A stretch of DNA of 64,000 nucleotides from Paludibacteraceae bacterium (lineage in GTDB: Bacteria > Bacteroidota > Bacteroidia > Bacteroidales > Paludibacteraceae): contig JAFZPM010000032.1 in assembly GCA_017550335.1 (NCBI GenBank), positions 124,001 through 188,000 on the forward strand, written 5' to 3'. The translations under genes and the position numbers were made by a program. A model generated the notes under the pieces. That model was not told the DNA's origin. It saw only the letters and a list, made by a program, of their open reading frames with translations, and made no database searches. Each line of letters opens with the position of its first letter. Position 1 is the first letter of the stretch. This document shows positions 52,597 through 60,454 of this stretch, one piece after another.

Positions 52597-53859
52597 ATGA
52601 GTGTATTTTCTCGTTTTATCGGCATAGTCAGATCGCTTAAAAAATCGAATGACACGATGTACAAAAGGTACTTTAAGGGGATGACGTTGAGTATTGATTC
52701 CAAATTTATTAGAATGGATACTGAATATGAGCTATATGATCACGGATGTCAGACAATAGCCGGTATCCCTGCATTCAGATTGCCTAGATATTGTAACGAT
52801 GAAGACTTTTTGAATAGTTTGAAAATCTGTTATGAAAGCAGCGGTGGCATCTCCAATAAAGAGTATGACGATACTGGAGGTTGGGATGCTGTACAGAAGG
52901 AGCTGAAAATAAGAAGTCTAAAACAATATTATCTGTCTTCTGTCGGATTTTCCTTAAAATGGGAGCAAAAAGAAGACGCGAATGTTCACATAGACGTGTG
53001 GGTATCTGAAGGTAAAAGCTATCAAACTACATCTGGAGATAGTTTTTATCTGAAATATGATGAAAATTCCATTGATGAATTTGTTGTAAATCTTAGACGA
53101 ATAATGGAAGAGATGTATGAAAAACATCAAGTGAAATCGAATAGTGAAATTCGCAGAATAGAAAATGAGACATCCCAAGCAGAAATTAAAAATGCGTTAA
53201 GAGAATTAAAAAAGTTATCCAATTCTTCCCAAAAGATCGCCTTGAAAAAATATGGATGGAACCATGACCGCGATAAAATATGGAAAGTTGAAGGTGGGTA
53301 TTATTTTATTTTAGAACATTTGGATATAAGTTTTTCTGCGACTTTATATGTCAAGCCACTTTATATCGACAATTTATGGCTGAAAATTTTTGATGGCACA
53401 GAGGAAAACGAACCAATTTCTTCAGCATCAGTAGAAGGTGTCAGATTGATGGAGTTTCCTTTGTTTAAGGATATAAATGAGCGAAGTGATAATTGCAATT
53501 CCACGTACAGTTTGGATAAAATAAGGCACTATTCAGAAGAAGAGACGAGGAAAGTTTGGAACAGCACTTTCCAGCAACTTGAAGATGTTGTGAATCGTTT
53601 TCTTCAGGAAAATCCTGACCCAGACTCCTATTTCCCTGGAGAGGATGTTTGTAAGGAAGAATATACACTTTTGACTTATTTACACTCCGGAGACAAACAA
53701 AAAGTTCTGAAGACGATAGCGAAGTTTAGAGACAAAGACAAAAAAATATATTATATGTATGATAATCCTAAAGATTCCGGCATCCACGTCTATGACGCAA
53801 TGGCAGGATGGCGGTTGGAGAACTATGACAAAATCGAAGCATGGTGCAAAAGAAATTAA
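52597..53859 (+). CDS. Unknown protein of the accessory stretch
   Basis: A 420-residue soluble protein rich in Lys, Glu and Tyr, with no signal peptide. It seems to have three parts: an N-terminal domain (about 20-165, IDSKFIRMDTEYELYDHG ... YLSSVGFSLKWEQ), a central charged helix (about 170-215), and a C-terminal part (about 220-420) beginning KYGWNHDRDKIWKVEGGYYFILEHL. I do not recognise the family. It follows the small DUF6572-like gene by 17 bp. Codon use is clearly AT-rich compared with the genes before 50 kb. A duplicated fragment of a neighbouring gene starts 30 bp after its stop. Confidence 0.65.
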   Translation: MSVFSRFIGIVRSLKKSNDTMYKRYFKGMTLSIDSKFIRMDTEYELYDHGCQTIAGIPAFRLPRYCNDEDFLNSLKICYESSGGISNKEYDDTGGWDAVQKELKIRSLKQYYLSSVGFSLKWEQKEDANVHIDVWVSEGKSYQTTSGDSFYLKYDENSIDEFVVNLRRIMEEMYEKHQVKSNSEIRRIENETSQAEIKNALRELKKLSNSSQKIALKKYGWNHDRDKIWKVEGGYYFILEHLDISFSATLYVKPLYIDNLWLKIFDGTEENEPISSASVEGVRLMEFPLFKDINERSDNCNSTYSLDKIRHYSEEETRKVWNSTFQQLEDVVNRFLQENPDPDSYFPGEDVCKEEYTLLTYLHSGDKQKVLKTIAKFRDKDKKIYYMYDNPKDSGIHVYDAMAGWRLENYDKIEAWCKRN

Positions 53860-53889
53860 TATTCGCCAATTGGTTGGATTCCTGGAAAT

Positions 53890-53973
53890 GATTTGCAGGA
53901 TTTCATAGACAGACTTCCCGCAAGCGAGCATGATCAAAATTTATTCCACGAAAGGTTTGTAGACAAGTATTAG
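53890..53973 (+). pseudogene. 3' remnant of the 96-residue protein gene
   Basis: The frame ending in TAG at 53971-53973 reads DLQDFIDRLPASEHDQNLFH and continues to a VDKY end. It is identical to the C-terminus of the protein at 54129-54419 except for two substitutions. The 5' part is missing; the frame upstream meets the stop of the preceding gene. It has no start codon or promoter of its own. Confidence 0.75.
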
Positions 53974-54008
53974 CGAACCATTCATTGTGAACAGAAATAT
54001 AAAATTTC

Positions 54009-54016
54009 TATCTTTG
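54009..54016 (+). promoter_or_regulatory. -7 box in duplication copy 1
   Basis: TATCTTTG, matching TAnnTTTG, 17 nt before the ATG of the 27-codon remnant and the only recognisable promoter for the 96-residue protein gene. Confidence 0.55.
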
Positions 54017-54033
54017 CATAAAACAGGAAACGT

Positions 54034-54117
54034 ATGGAGCAGACGCTGAAATATTTACCCATTGGCATTCAGAATTTTGAAAGCCTAATTGAGGATGGCT
54101 ATTTGTATGTGGATTAA
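54034..54117 (+). pseudogene. N-terminal remnant of an AAA-ATPase-like/PD-(D/E)XK (DUF1703) gene, copy 1
   Basis: A 27-codon frame reading MEQTLKYLPIGIQNFESLIE then DGYLYVD and a stop. This matches the characteristic N-terminus of the large AAA-ATPase-like/DUF1703 family of Bacteroidales, which continues YVDKT; here it stops right after YVD. The frame ends 11 bp before the 96-residue gene, so it may act as a leader. Confidence 0.7.
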
Positions 54118-54128
54118 TCTCTGAAATC

Positions 54129-54419
54129 ATGTGGAAGGATCAAGGAACAACAGGGACTAAGGGTAGTGAGAATGGTGTCGTCCTAAGGGATGAGGAGTAT
54201 AAAGAGCGGTGCCGTATCACCCTCGAACGGTGCGATAAATATGATGCCATCACTTGTGGCATATATGGCGCCATGTTTCACACCCTCTTTTGTCACGAAA
54301 AGGAATCGGAAGGAAAGTATGAAGCCATGAAGAAAGATTTGCAGGATTTCATAGACAGTCTTCCCGCAAGCGAGCATGATCAAAATTTATTCCACGAAAG
54401 GTTTGAGGACAAGTATTAG
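54129..54419 (+). CDS. 96-residue protein of unknown function
   Basis: A small soluble protein with no signal peptide. It contains a helical Cys-rich middle (RITLERCDKYDAITCGIYGAM) and an acidic C-terminus. I do not recognise the family; size and setting recall orphan immunity proteins, but that is only an analogy. No -7 box lies directly upstream. The nearest, at 54009-54016, would give a transcript carrying the 27-codon remnant first. Its last 28 codons are duplicated at 53890-53973. Confidence 0.6.
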   Translation: MWKDQGTTGTKGSENGVVLRDEEYKERCRITLERCDKYDAITCGIYGAMFHTLFCHEKESEGKYEAMKKDLQDFIDSLPASEHDQNLFHERFEDKY

Positions 54420-54535
54420 AGAACCATTCATTGTGAACAGAAATATAAAATTTCTATCTTTGCATAAACCAGGAAACGTATGGAGCAGACGCTGAAATAT
54501 TTACCCATTGGCATTCAGAATTTTGAAAGCCTAAT
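54336..54535. repeat. 200-bp segmental duplication, copy 2
   Basis: Second copy of 53890-54089. Here the 5' part is the intact C-terminus of the 96-residue gene, and the 3' part leads into the WG-repeat gene. Confidence 0.9.
54455..54462 (+). promoter_or_regulatory. -7 box in duplication copy 2
   Basis: TATCTTTG, 17 nt before the 26-codon remnant and about 100 nt before the WG-repeat gene. Confidence 0.55.
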
Positions 54536-54560
54536 ACAAGAAACTAATGGAGTATTTTAG
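54480..54560 (+). pseudogene. N-terminal remnant of the DUF1703 gene, copy 2
   Basis: A 26-codon frame reading MEQTLKYLPIGIQNFESLIQ followed by ETNGVF and a stop. It diverges from copy 1 after SLI. The stop is only 3 bp before the ATG of the WG-repeat gene, so translation could be coupled. Confidence 0.7.
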
Positions 54561-54563
54561 AAT

Positions 54564-55787
54564 ATGAGCAAATTCGTAAGCATCTTTTTCATCAGCATAA
54601 TGCACCTATGTGCATTCGCAGGGTGCAATTTCCCAAAACAAACAGTTGATTGCAGCCCGGCAATCACCCCGAAAACAGAACCATTGGCGGCAGCGCAGAT
54701 AGGAGAGAAATGGGGCTACATAAATACGGCAGGTAAATTTGTTGTGGAACCGCAATTCGACGAGGCCCACGCCTTCAACGAATATGGTCTTGCACTTGTG
54801 AAAAATGACGGAATGACTGGATGGATAGACTGCACAGGGAAATTCATCATAGCGCCTAAGTTCATTGCCTACGTCGATGATTACGATAAACCATACGATT
54901 TTGCTCTGGGTCTCGCGCCTGTGGGAATTAAGGATGACACGAATTGCAAATATGGCTACATTGATACCACAGGGAAAATAGTCATCAAGCCTCAGTTTTA
55001 CGAAGCACGCAGTTTCGCGGAGAATGGTCTCGCCGCAGTAAATGTCGGTGAAGGCGGAAACGGCAAATGGGGGTACATCGACGTCACGGGGAAATTCATC
55101 ATAGAGCCTCAGTTTGAGTGGGCCGATGATTTCCAATATGGCATTGCGCGCGTGGAAGTGAATGACAAGTGGGGCTTTATCGATGCCTCAGGAAAGTTTG
55201 TGGGGGAACCGCAATTTGACAATGTGGAGTATTTTACCAAGGATGGTCTCGCACCTGTGAAATTAGGCGACAAATGGGGATACATGGACACCACAGGAAG
55301 AATTGTCGTCGAACCGCAATTCGACTATGCTGACGACTTTTCCTTCGGTCTTGCCAGAGTGATACTTGATGACGAAAGTCGCAAAAGCGGCTATATCAAC
55401 ACGTCAGGGAATATGGTGATCACTCCTCAGTTTGAACAGGCTGTATGTTTCAGGGAAAACGGACTTGCACCCATAAAGACGGAATCGAATGGGAAGTGGG
55501 GATTTATTGACAGAACAGGAAAGATCGTTATCGCTCCCCAATTTGATGACATGGGGTTTGACGGAGAGGGTCTCACCCCTGTAAAAATAGGCCAAAAGTG
55601 GGGCTATATGGACGCTACAGGCAAATTAGTGATTTCCCCGCAATTTGACGATGCCTACCATTTCAACGGGAAAGGTTTGGCTCCCGTGATGATTGGCGAC
55701 TACGAGCACCGGAAATGGGGCTACATAGACACTACCGGCAAAATCGTCATCGAACCACAGTTAAAGGATGCTGACGTTTTCGAGTGA
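54564..55787 (+). CDS. WG-repeat lipoprotein
   Basis: A 407-residue exported protein, probably a lipoprotein (MSKFVSIFFISIMHLCAFAGC). The mature part is made of about nine WG repeats of 35-45 residues with the core KWGYI(D/N)TxGK(I/F)VIxPQFD. Visible starts are near residues 49, 92, 132, 174, 211, 247, 286, 330 and 365. WG-repeat proteins are often surface or periplasmic in Bacteroidetes, with unknown roles. It is preceded by the duplicated promoter and DUF1703 remnant. It converges with the SpoVK-like gene with no spacer: the stop codons are adjacent at 55787/55788. Confidence 0.85.
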   Translation: MSKFVSIFFISIMHLCAFAGCNFPKQTVDCSPAITPKTEPLAAAQIGEKWGYINTAGKFVVEPQFDEAHAFNEYGLALVKNDGMTGWIDCTGKFIIAPKFIAYVDDYDKPYDFALGLAPVGIKDDTNCKYGYIDTTGKIVIKPQFYEARSFAENGLAAVNVGEGGNGKWGYIDVTGKFIIEPQFEWADDFQYGIARVEVNDKWGFIDASGKFVGEPQFDNVEYFTKDGLAPVKLGDKWGYMDTTGRIVVEPQFDYADDFSFGLARVILDDESRKSGYINTSGNMVITPQFEQAVCFRENGLAPIKTESNGKWGFIDRTGKIVIAPQFDDMGFDGEGLTPVKIGQKWGYMDATGKLVISPQFDDAYHFNGKGLAPVMIGDYEHRKWGYIDTTGKIVIEPQLKDADVFE

Positions 55788-57821
55788 TCAGAACCCTACC
55801 CTGTTACGCGTCGACGCCAACTTTCCTTCGAACTCCTTCTCCGCGCTGGCCGCCAAGAAATCCTCCTTGCACAGGATGAGTTTTTTAGCCCCGCTGAGCT
55901 GCGTTCTCATCGCCGCCTTGGACCATGTGCGCTCATAAAGGTTACGCACGAACCTGGCGTTCGCGAACTCCTCCGACTTGACATAAGCATCCGACAATCC
56001 CTCGAAATAGCTATCGGCGGAAGTCTTCAGGTCCTTATGGCACTCGAAATGCTTCTCCGCCATCAGCATGAAGATCTGGGACAACTGCTCTTTGGTGTAG
56101 GAAGGGAACTCGATCACGTAAGGCATCCTGCTCCGCAGACCAATATTTCCCTGCATCAGTCTCTCCATCTCAGCCTTATATCCAGCCATGACGACCACCA
56201 GGTTATCCCTATGGTTCTCCATCTCCGAGATGAGGGTAGTAAGGGCTTCTCTTCCATAATCGTTTTCAGACCCCACGCCTCCCCTGTAGAGGTCATAGGC
56301 CTCGTCGATGAAGAGGACCGAGCCATAGGCGTCACGACAGATCGCCGCGGTCTTAGGGGCAGTCTGACCGATATATTCCCCGCAGAAATCACGGGCGCCA
56401 TATTCGAAGAAATAACCATTACTAAGCAGCTTATGCTCAGCGAAGACTCGTCCGACGATGCGCGCCACCGTCGTCTTACCCGTACCCGGCGCACCTACGA
56501 AACGCATGTGCATACACGGACGTTCCAGCTTATCGTTCTGAATAGAGACCTCCACCTGCGCCACAATCTCACGGATACGCTCGGTGATCTTCTCCATGCC
56601 TATCATTTCGGACAACTCGTCGAAGGCATCTTTCCCCTGGACACCGTATGTGACCGAAAGGGGCTTAATCTCCTCGCAACGTATGGTATCGTCGGAAGCG
56701 CCACGGTTCCGGGCATCCGCCTGATGCTTGAGCAATACCGTCTCGTCGAAGACCTTCTTGACGGTGCGTAGGCCGTAAAAGCGTCCGTCGCTCTTCTCCT
56801 CCCTGATCCGGGCGAAGAAAACCTCCCAGGCGTCCTCCTCCATCTCAAGGCGTAGCGGGTCGAGCATACGCTCCGCATACTGTCGGATCTCCTTGTCCGA
56901 GAAAGGCGGGATGGTGAATGTCTTGATGAAAAGGATATCGGAAAGCGAATCCTCTATCTTCTTGAGCTCATGAGGCTCTATGTAAGGGACACGGAAGACG
57001 AAATTGAAATTGCCAGAGACGTGTGAGATCTCCAAGAGTAGGTCTTTCAGCTCACGCTGCTTGGATTTGACCATGAACTCGCTGATGTCCAGGCAGACTA
57101 GTTTGTCATAATTCTCCTTGTCGTAAAGGATGTTCAACAAGTCTTTGACATTGATCTTCCGTCCCTGCGTCTCATCGGAGAGCACGAACTCGAAATAGAA
57201 CTTCTTGGTGAAAACGCCCAGCTCCACCTCAAAAAGGGTGAGCAGGTTGATGACCCGCGTCAGGCCGCATCCGTCATTGACCGAGAAGAGATAATTCTGC
57301 GCCTTGAAACTGTCCAGCGAGTCCCTTTTGTGCATATCGGCGACGACAGGCACCGCTTCGTTGACGAACTGCTTGAAGGAGTCCCAGCCGATGAGGTTGT
57401 TGATGTTTTTGATGATATCGTCCAACTCCTCCTTGTTTTTGAAGACGCTATAGTCCACCTCGTCGTTCTCCTCCTCCTGCGGTTGCTCCCCTTCGCTTTT
57501 CAGGGAAACATGGACAGAAGATTTCTCCCCGAGTTTATAGCTTATCCGCTCCTCGTCTCCGCTCTCGTGAGTCATTGCGATTTGGGGGCAGACCTGCTCC
57601 ATTTTCTTCACGATGGTATCAGCGGTCTCCTGCAAGTTCTTATCCGTCTGCACCTTGCAACAGATCAGCTGAGGTCCGCTCAGCACCGTCGTCACGCAGC
57701 TCTCTCCGAAACAAGACTCTATGAGGCAAGGGAGCAAAGAGCCATTCAATTCGGGATCATGGTCAAACAACCCATCCTTGACTTCTCCGATATCAAATAT
57801 TACTTCATACGTGCAATTCAT
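55788..57821 (-). CDS. SpoVK/CbxX-like AAA+ ATPase with degenerate first AAA domain
   Basis: A 677-residue cytoplasmic protein. The C-terminal AAA domain (about 425-660) is intact: FVGAPGTGKTTVARIVG (Walker A), SVLFIDEAYDL (Walker B), MAGYKAEMERL and a GLRSRMP arginine-finger segment, as in the CbbX/SpoVK branch. Before it lies another AAA-like region (about 150-385) ending in VPYIEPHELKKIEDSL and TIPPFSDKEIRQYAERML. At its P-loop position it reads SVNDGCGLTRVINLL, which lacks the GKT, so this half is probably inactive. The first 140 residues are a separate domain with no match. The start at 57821 is chosen because the -7 box leaves almost no leader for 57854. Its target is unknown. Confidence 0.82.
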   Translation of the reverse strand: MNCTYEVIFDIGEVKDGLFDHDPELNGSLLPCLIESCFGESCVTTVLSGPQLICCKVQTDKNLQETADTIVKKMEQVCPQIAMTHESGDEERISYKLGEKSSVHVSLKSEGEQPQEEENDEVDYSVFKNKEELDDIIKNINNLIGWDSFKQFVNEAVPVVADMHKRDSLDSFKAQNYLFSVNDGCGLTRVINLLTLFEVELGVFTKKFYFEFVLSDETQGRKINVKDLLNILYDKENYDKLVCLDISEFMVKSKQRELKDLLLEISHVSGNFNFVFRVPYIEPHELKKIEDSLSDILFIKTFTIPPFSDKEIRQYAERMLDPLRLEMEEDAWEVFFARIREEKSDGRFYGLRTVKKVFDETVLLKHQADARNRGASDDTIRCEEIKPLSVTYGVQGKDAFDELSEMIGMEKITERIREIVAQVEVSIQNDKLERPCMHMRFVGAPGTGKTTVARIVGRVFAEHKLLSNGYFFEYGARDFCGEYIGQTAPKTAAICRDAYGSVLFIDEAYDLYRGGVGSENDYGREALTTLISEMENHRDNLVVVMAGYKAEMERLMQGNIGLRSRMPYVIEFPSYTKEQLSQIFMLMAEKHFECHKDLKTSADSYFEGLSDAYVKSEEFANARFVRNLYERTWSKAAMRTQLSGAKKLILCKEDFLAASAEKEFEGKLASTRNRVGF

Positions 57822-57862
57822 CTTCTTCGTTCTGTTTAGACAATCGTTCGGCAATAATCACC

Positions 57863-57870
57863 CAAAGTTA
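57863..57870 (-). promoter_or_regulatory. -7 box for the SpoVK-like gene
   Basis: TAACTTTG on the minus strand, 41 nt before the start at 57821. Confidence 0.55.
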
Positions 57871-57969
57871 TATTTTTCCACGCAAAAAAGCACGTGATTT
57901 CACGGAAATGCTACTCCAATCGTGGAATAATATTTTCAGAGAGCGCCACCGTCCCAAAAGGATCTGTAT

Positions 57970-58344
57970 TCATGCTTCCGCAACCACCAATTCGACTTTA
58001 GCATTTTCAAAACACCAATCGACGTAACGGTCATCACTGGTCATCACAGTCATCGTCAAACATGATCCATCTCCATTCATACTCAGAATCATATCAACAA
58101 CACCCATAAATCGATTTATGGAAGAAGACCATCTGCTTTCTTTTGACAATTTCCCCTTTGCAGAAGTCCAATCACAGATTGAGAGCGTGCAGTTTCTCTC
58201 GACAAAAGCATCAATATCCTTCGCATAATAGCCAGCAAAAGAGATCTCAAGTTTATTATTGTCGCTATCATACATAAACCTATAAGAATATAGGTCGTCA
58301 AAACTAAAATTCATAACCTCATCATCTAATTGGGATGGAAACAT
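57970..58344 (-). CDS. 124-residue protein of unknown function
   Basis: A small soluble protein. Beta-strand-like segments alternate (YSYRFMYDSDNNKLEISFAGYY, CTLSICDW, SCLTMTVMTSDDRYVDWCF), giving a compact fold of unknown family. The start may be 58344 or 58314 (MNFSFDDL). It lies 31 bp after the 115-residue gene on the same strand with no promoter match between, so the two are probably cotranscribed. Its size and setting recall immunity-type proteins, without sequence proof. Confidence 0.55.
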   Translation of the reverse strand: MFPSQLDDEVMNFSFDDLYSYRFMYDSDNNKLEISFAGYYAKDIDAFVERNCTLSICDWTSAKGKLSKESRWSSSINRFMGVVDMILSMNGDGSCLTMTVMTSDDRYVDWCFENAKVELVVAEA

Positions 58345-58375
58345 CAGAGCTTCTCAGGTCTAAGCGTACTCACAG

Positions 58376-58723
58376 TTATTCCCACTCGGAGTTAACCGTA
58401 ATTTTAATATCTCCCTCCCTTGTTTTTATAATCATATAATCCCACTTTTCTTCTTTATAGACAGAATCTCCAGGGGCTATTATCCCTTCATATTTTCCGT
58501 TTATATGCCGATAAAGGAGATAGTGATCTTCAATGAAACGAACATAGAAAGTGCCGTGATCTGCTCTGAACGTCTCCGAGACCACACCATTTATAGGCAT
58601 CGCAATAAACACTTCATCCGACAGAAAAGTTCCTTTGTGTTCTTTTGCATAATCAATTACCGCATAAGCGAAAAGCAAAAGACAGACGAAAGAGAACGCA
58701 ATGAGAATCTTTATATGTTTCAT
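58376..58723 (-). CDS. 115-residue membrane-anchored protein of unknown function
   Basis: An N-terminal hydrophobic segment (MKHIKILIAFSFVCLLLFAYAV) forms a signal anchor or uncleaved signal. The rest is a small beta-rich domain (GVVSETFRADHGTFYVRFIE, DSVYKEEKWDYMIIKT). No family is recognised. Its promoter lies in the duplicated cassette at 58758-58860, about 42 nt upstream. Confidence 0.6.
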   Translation of the reverse strand: MKHIKILIAFSFVCLLLFAYAVIDYAKEHKGTFLSDEVFIAMPINGVVSETFRADHGTFYVRFIEDHYLLYRHINGKYEGIIAPGDSVYKEEKWDYMIIKTREGDIKITVNSEWE

Positions 58724-58764
58724 ATTTATCTTAATGGATTGGTGAGACCTGACAAAATCGGTAT

Positions 58765-58772
58765 CAAAGATA
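58765..58772 (-). promoter_or_regulatory. -7 box in cassette copy 1
   Basis: TATCTTTG on the minus strand, about 42 nt before the start at 58723. Confidence 0.55.
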
Positions 58773-58824
58773 AAATTTTAATTGACAAAACGGGTCAAAA
58801 GATTGTTTTTTTTACAAAATAAAT

Positions 58825-58851
58825 GGCTGAATTCCTTGACGGAACCCAGCC
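58825..58851 (-). terminator. Hairpin in cassette copy 1
   Basis: On the minus strand GGCTGGGTTCC pairs with GGAATTCAGCC (11 bp including two G-T pairs) around a 5-nt loop. It lies downstream of the gene at 58989-59927. AT-rich sequence follows, without a clean T run. Confidence 0.55.
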
Positions 58852-58988
58852 AAAATATTTTCAGGGAACGTATCATATCCATCAACCGCTTTAACGGATT
58901 CTATCGCACGGAAATGTTTTGTCGACAAAATTGACGAATGCCTTGCTACCATCATTTGCCAATCTAAACGTTTCAACTATCCGCCAAC

Positions 58989-59927
58989 TCAATCCGTCCT
59001 ACTCAAACATTCCACGTCTTCCCCCCAAATTGTTGCGTTCAGATTTAACAACATCATTTCCTTCTCAAGTTCATGATAGAGGGGAGAATCGGGCGAGATA
59101 CAATTCCGTATCAGTTCTTGAAAAGCTAATCCATGATATTTGAAATAGAACCCTTTATATGAAAATGTCCAAATATAACCATTCGGACCCACATAAGAAT
59201 TATTGACTGCTGTAAAAATGTCTCCTTCACCGCTTATGAATTGGATTTCAATGAATTTAGCAAGTGGCAAATACTTTGTTGGAAGTGACGTCTTCCTCAT
59301 CTTTTCCACCAAATTTGTCGCAGATAAGGACTTGCTAGAATAATAGGGGGAAGGAAGGTTATTTAATAACGAATCGAACCGCTGTATATCTTCCTCCTGA
59401 ATGTTCATGCGGTCTAATGAGATTGAGTCTGTCGGGGTGTGTTTTACCTCATCCGCCAAGGATGTCCACCAAGAATAGGGAATGCAAACAGTATCCTTAG
59501 CCGACGACAGCCACATACTATCATGCAGATGTTCAACACGATAAAAGTCCATAAAAAAAACATACTCATAATCATAATCCTCTCTGTAGTATTCCCTAAT
59601 GTTTATTTCGCAGGCTTGCGACATCATTAAGAATTCTTCAAACATATCCGCCAGGATAGTATCAGCACTTCTTCTTACCTTTCCCGAGACACATCTACTC
59701 TCTATAAAAGTCTCGGGCAAAATCCTTCCACAGAATGTGTTGAGTATAGTATAATCTTGATTCCCGTTTTCGTCATAAATACAAGATTGAGTGTGGTCGG
59801 GACAGTCCGGATCTTCTAGTATACAGTTATTTTGTATAGAGCGAAAGAAATACCCCAAACAAACACCTATGGCACAAAAAGCCAATGCGCAAAGCACATT
59901 AAACAATACTTTATTGGTTATCTTCAT
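58989..59927 (-). CDS. 312-residue membrane-anchored protein of unknown function
   Basis: An N-terminal membrane segment (KVLFNVLCALAFCAIGVCLGYFF) is followed by an extracytoplasmic domain of about 280 residues with several cysteines near the anchor (NNCILEDPDCPDHTQSCIYDE). Later stretches include YREDYDYEYVFFMDFYRVEHLHDSMW and FIEIQFISGEGDIFTAV. No family is recognised. The start at 59927 places the membrane anchor at the N-terminus and leaves a leader of about 80 nt from the promoter in cassette copy 2. An alternative start is 59960. Confidence 0.6.
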   Translation of the reverse strand: MKITNKVLFNVLCALAFCAIGVCLGYFFRSIQNNCILEDPDCPDHTQSCIYDENGNQDYTILNTFCGRILPETFIESRCVSGKVRRSADTILADMFEEFLMMSQACEINIREYYREDYDYEYVFFMDFYRVEHLHDSMWLSSAKDTVCIPYSWWTSLADEVKHTPTDSISLDRMNIQEEDIQRFDSLLNNLPSPYYSSKSLSATNLVEKMRKTSLPTKYLPLAKFIEIQFISGEGDIFTAVNNSYVGPNGYIWTFSYKGFYFKYHGLAFQELIRNCISPDSPLYHELEKEMMLLNLNATIWGEDVECLSRTD

Positions 59928-60006
59928 TACTATCAAATAAGATTTCTTATCTATTAGCATACTTCGCCATTGTCAGTGACAGAGCACTGACAAAACATCT
60001 CGGTAT

Positions 60007-60014
60007 CAAAGATA
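60007..60014 (-). promoter_or_regulatory. -7 box in cassette copy 2
   Basis: TATCTTTG on the minus strand, upstream of the gene starting at 59927. Confidence 0.5.
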
Positions 60015-60065
60015 AAAATTTAATTGACAAAACGGGTCAAAAGATTGTTTTTTTACATAATAAAT

Positions 60066-60092
60066 GGCTGAATTCCTTGACGGAACCCAGCC
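60066..60092 (-). terminator. Hairpin in cassette copy 2
   Basis: Same 11-bp stem as in copy 1, 33 bp after the stop of the HMA-protein gene. Confidence 0.55.
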
Positions 60093-60124
60093 AAACTATT
60101 TCATCGGTTATAACCCGAACCACC

Positions 60125-60436
60125 CTACTGCTTAGGCGACAGCACCTTGATCTCATACCCTATCCTACCGAACTCCTTCTCGTAGTCGGCCACAGAGGCT
60201 TTCTTCGTGTCGTACACGATGGTCACCGTCTGGTTAGGAACGGAGGTCTCGATCGACTTCGTGCCCTTCACGAAACGGACGTTGGACTTGATCTTATTCT
60301 CACACTTCATGCAGTGCATGACCGGTTGCGTCGTCACTACGAGCGTATCCAACCGAGCGCCTTTCGCTTCCTTCTCCGCACTCATGCCACTCAATGAGAC
60401 AGAGAGGAGCATACCCAATAAAAAAATCTTTTTCAT
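60125..60436 (-). CDS. Periplasmic heavy-metal-associated (HMA) domain protein
   Basis: A 103-residue exported protein (signal MKKIFLLGMLLSVSLSGMSA). The HMA fold has the metal-binding motif MHCMKCENKI (CxxC at about residues 42-45), then VTIVYDTKKASVADYEKEF and IGYEIKVL, as in copper chaperones and MerP-like proteins. It starts 18 bp after the TonB-receptor gene on the same strand. This receptor-HMA pairing is common in Bacteroidetes metal (often copper) loci; the metal is not determined here. Confidence 0.85.
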   Translation of the reverse strand: MKKIFLLGMLLSVSLSGMSAEKEAKGARLDTLVVTTQPVMHCMKCENKIKSNVRFVKGTKSIETSVPNQTVTIVYDTKKASVADYEKEFGRIGYEIKVLSPKQ

Positions 60437-60454
60437 ATCGTATTGAATTTAAAT

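Larger units (their letters stand above)
53890..54089. repeat. 200-bp segmental duplication, copy 1 (copy 2 at 54336-54535)
   Basis: The two 200-bp segments align without gaps at an offset of 446 and differ at only a few positions. Each contains, in order, the last 28 codons of a 96-residue protein gene, a -7 box (TATCTTTG) and the first 19 codons of an AAA-ATPase-like gene. Confidence 0.9.
58758..58860. repeat. ~103-bp terminator-promoter cassette, copy 1 (copy 2 at 60000-60101)
   Basis: Nearly identical to 60000-60101, apart from a one-base indel in a T run and a few substitutions. On the minus strand each copy holds a hairpin followed by a -7 box. Confidence 0.9.
60000..60101. repeat. ~102-bp terminator-promoter cassette, copy 2
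   Basis: Second copy of 58758-58860, between the HMA-protein gene and the 312-residue gene. It holds the hairpin 60066-60092 and the minus-strand -7 box TATCTTTG at 60007-60014. Confidence 0.9.

Noticed and set aside
58989..59927. Genes at 58376 and 59927 as paralogues duplicated with their promoter
   Set aside because: Their protein sequences share only an N-terminal hydrophobic segment; the duplication stops at the intergenic cassette.
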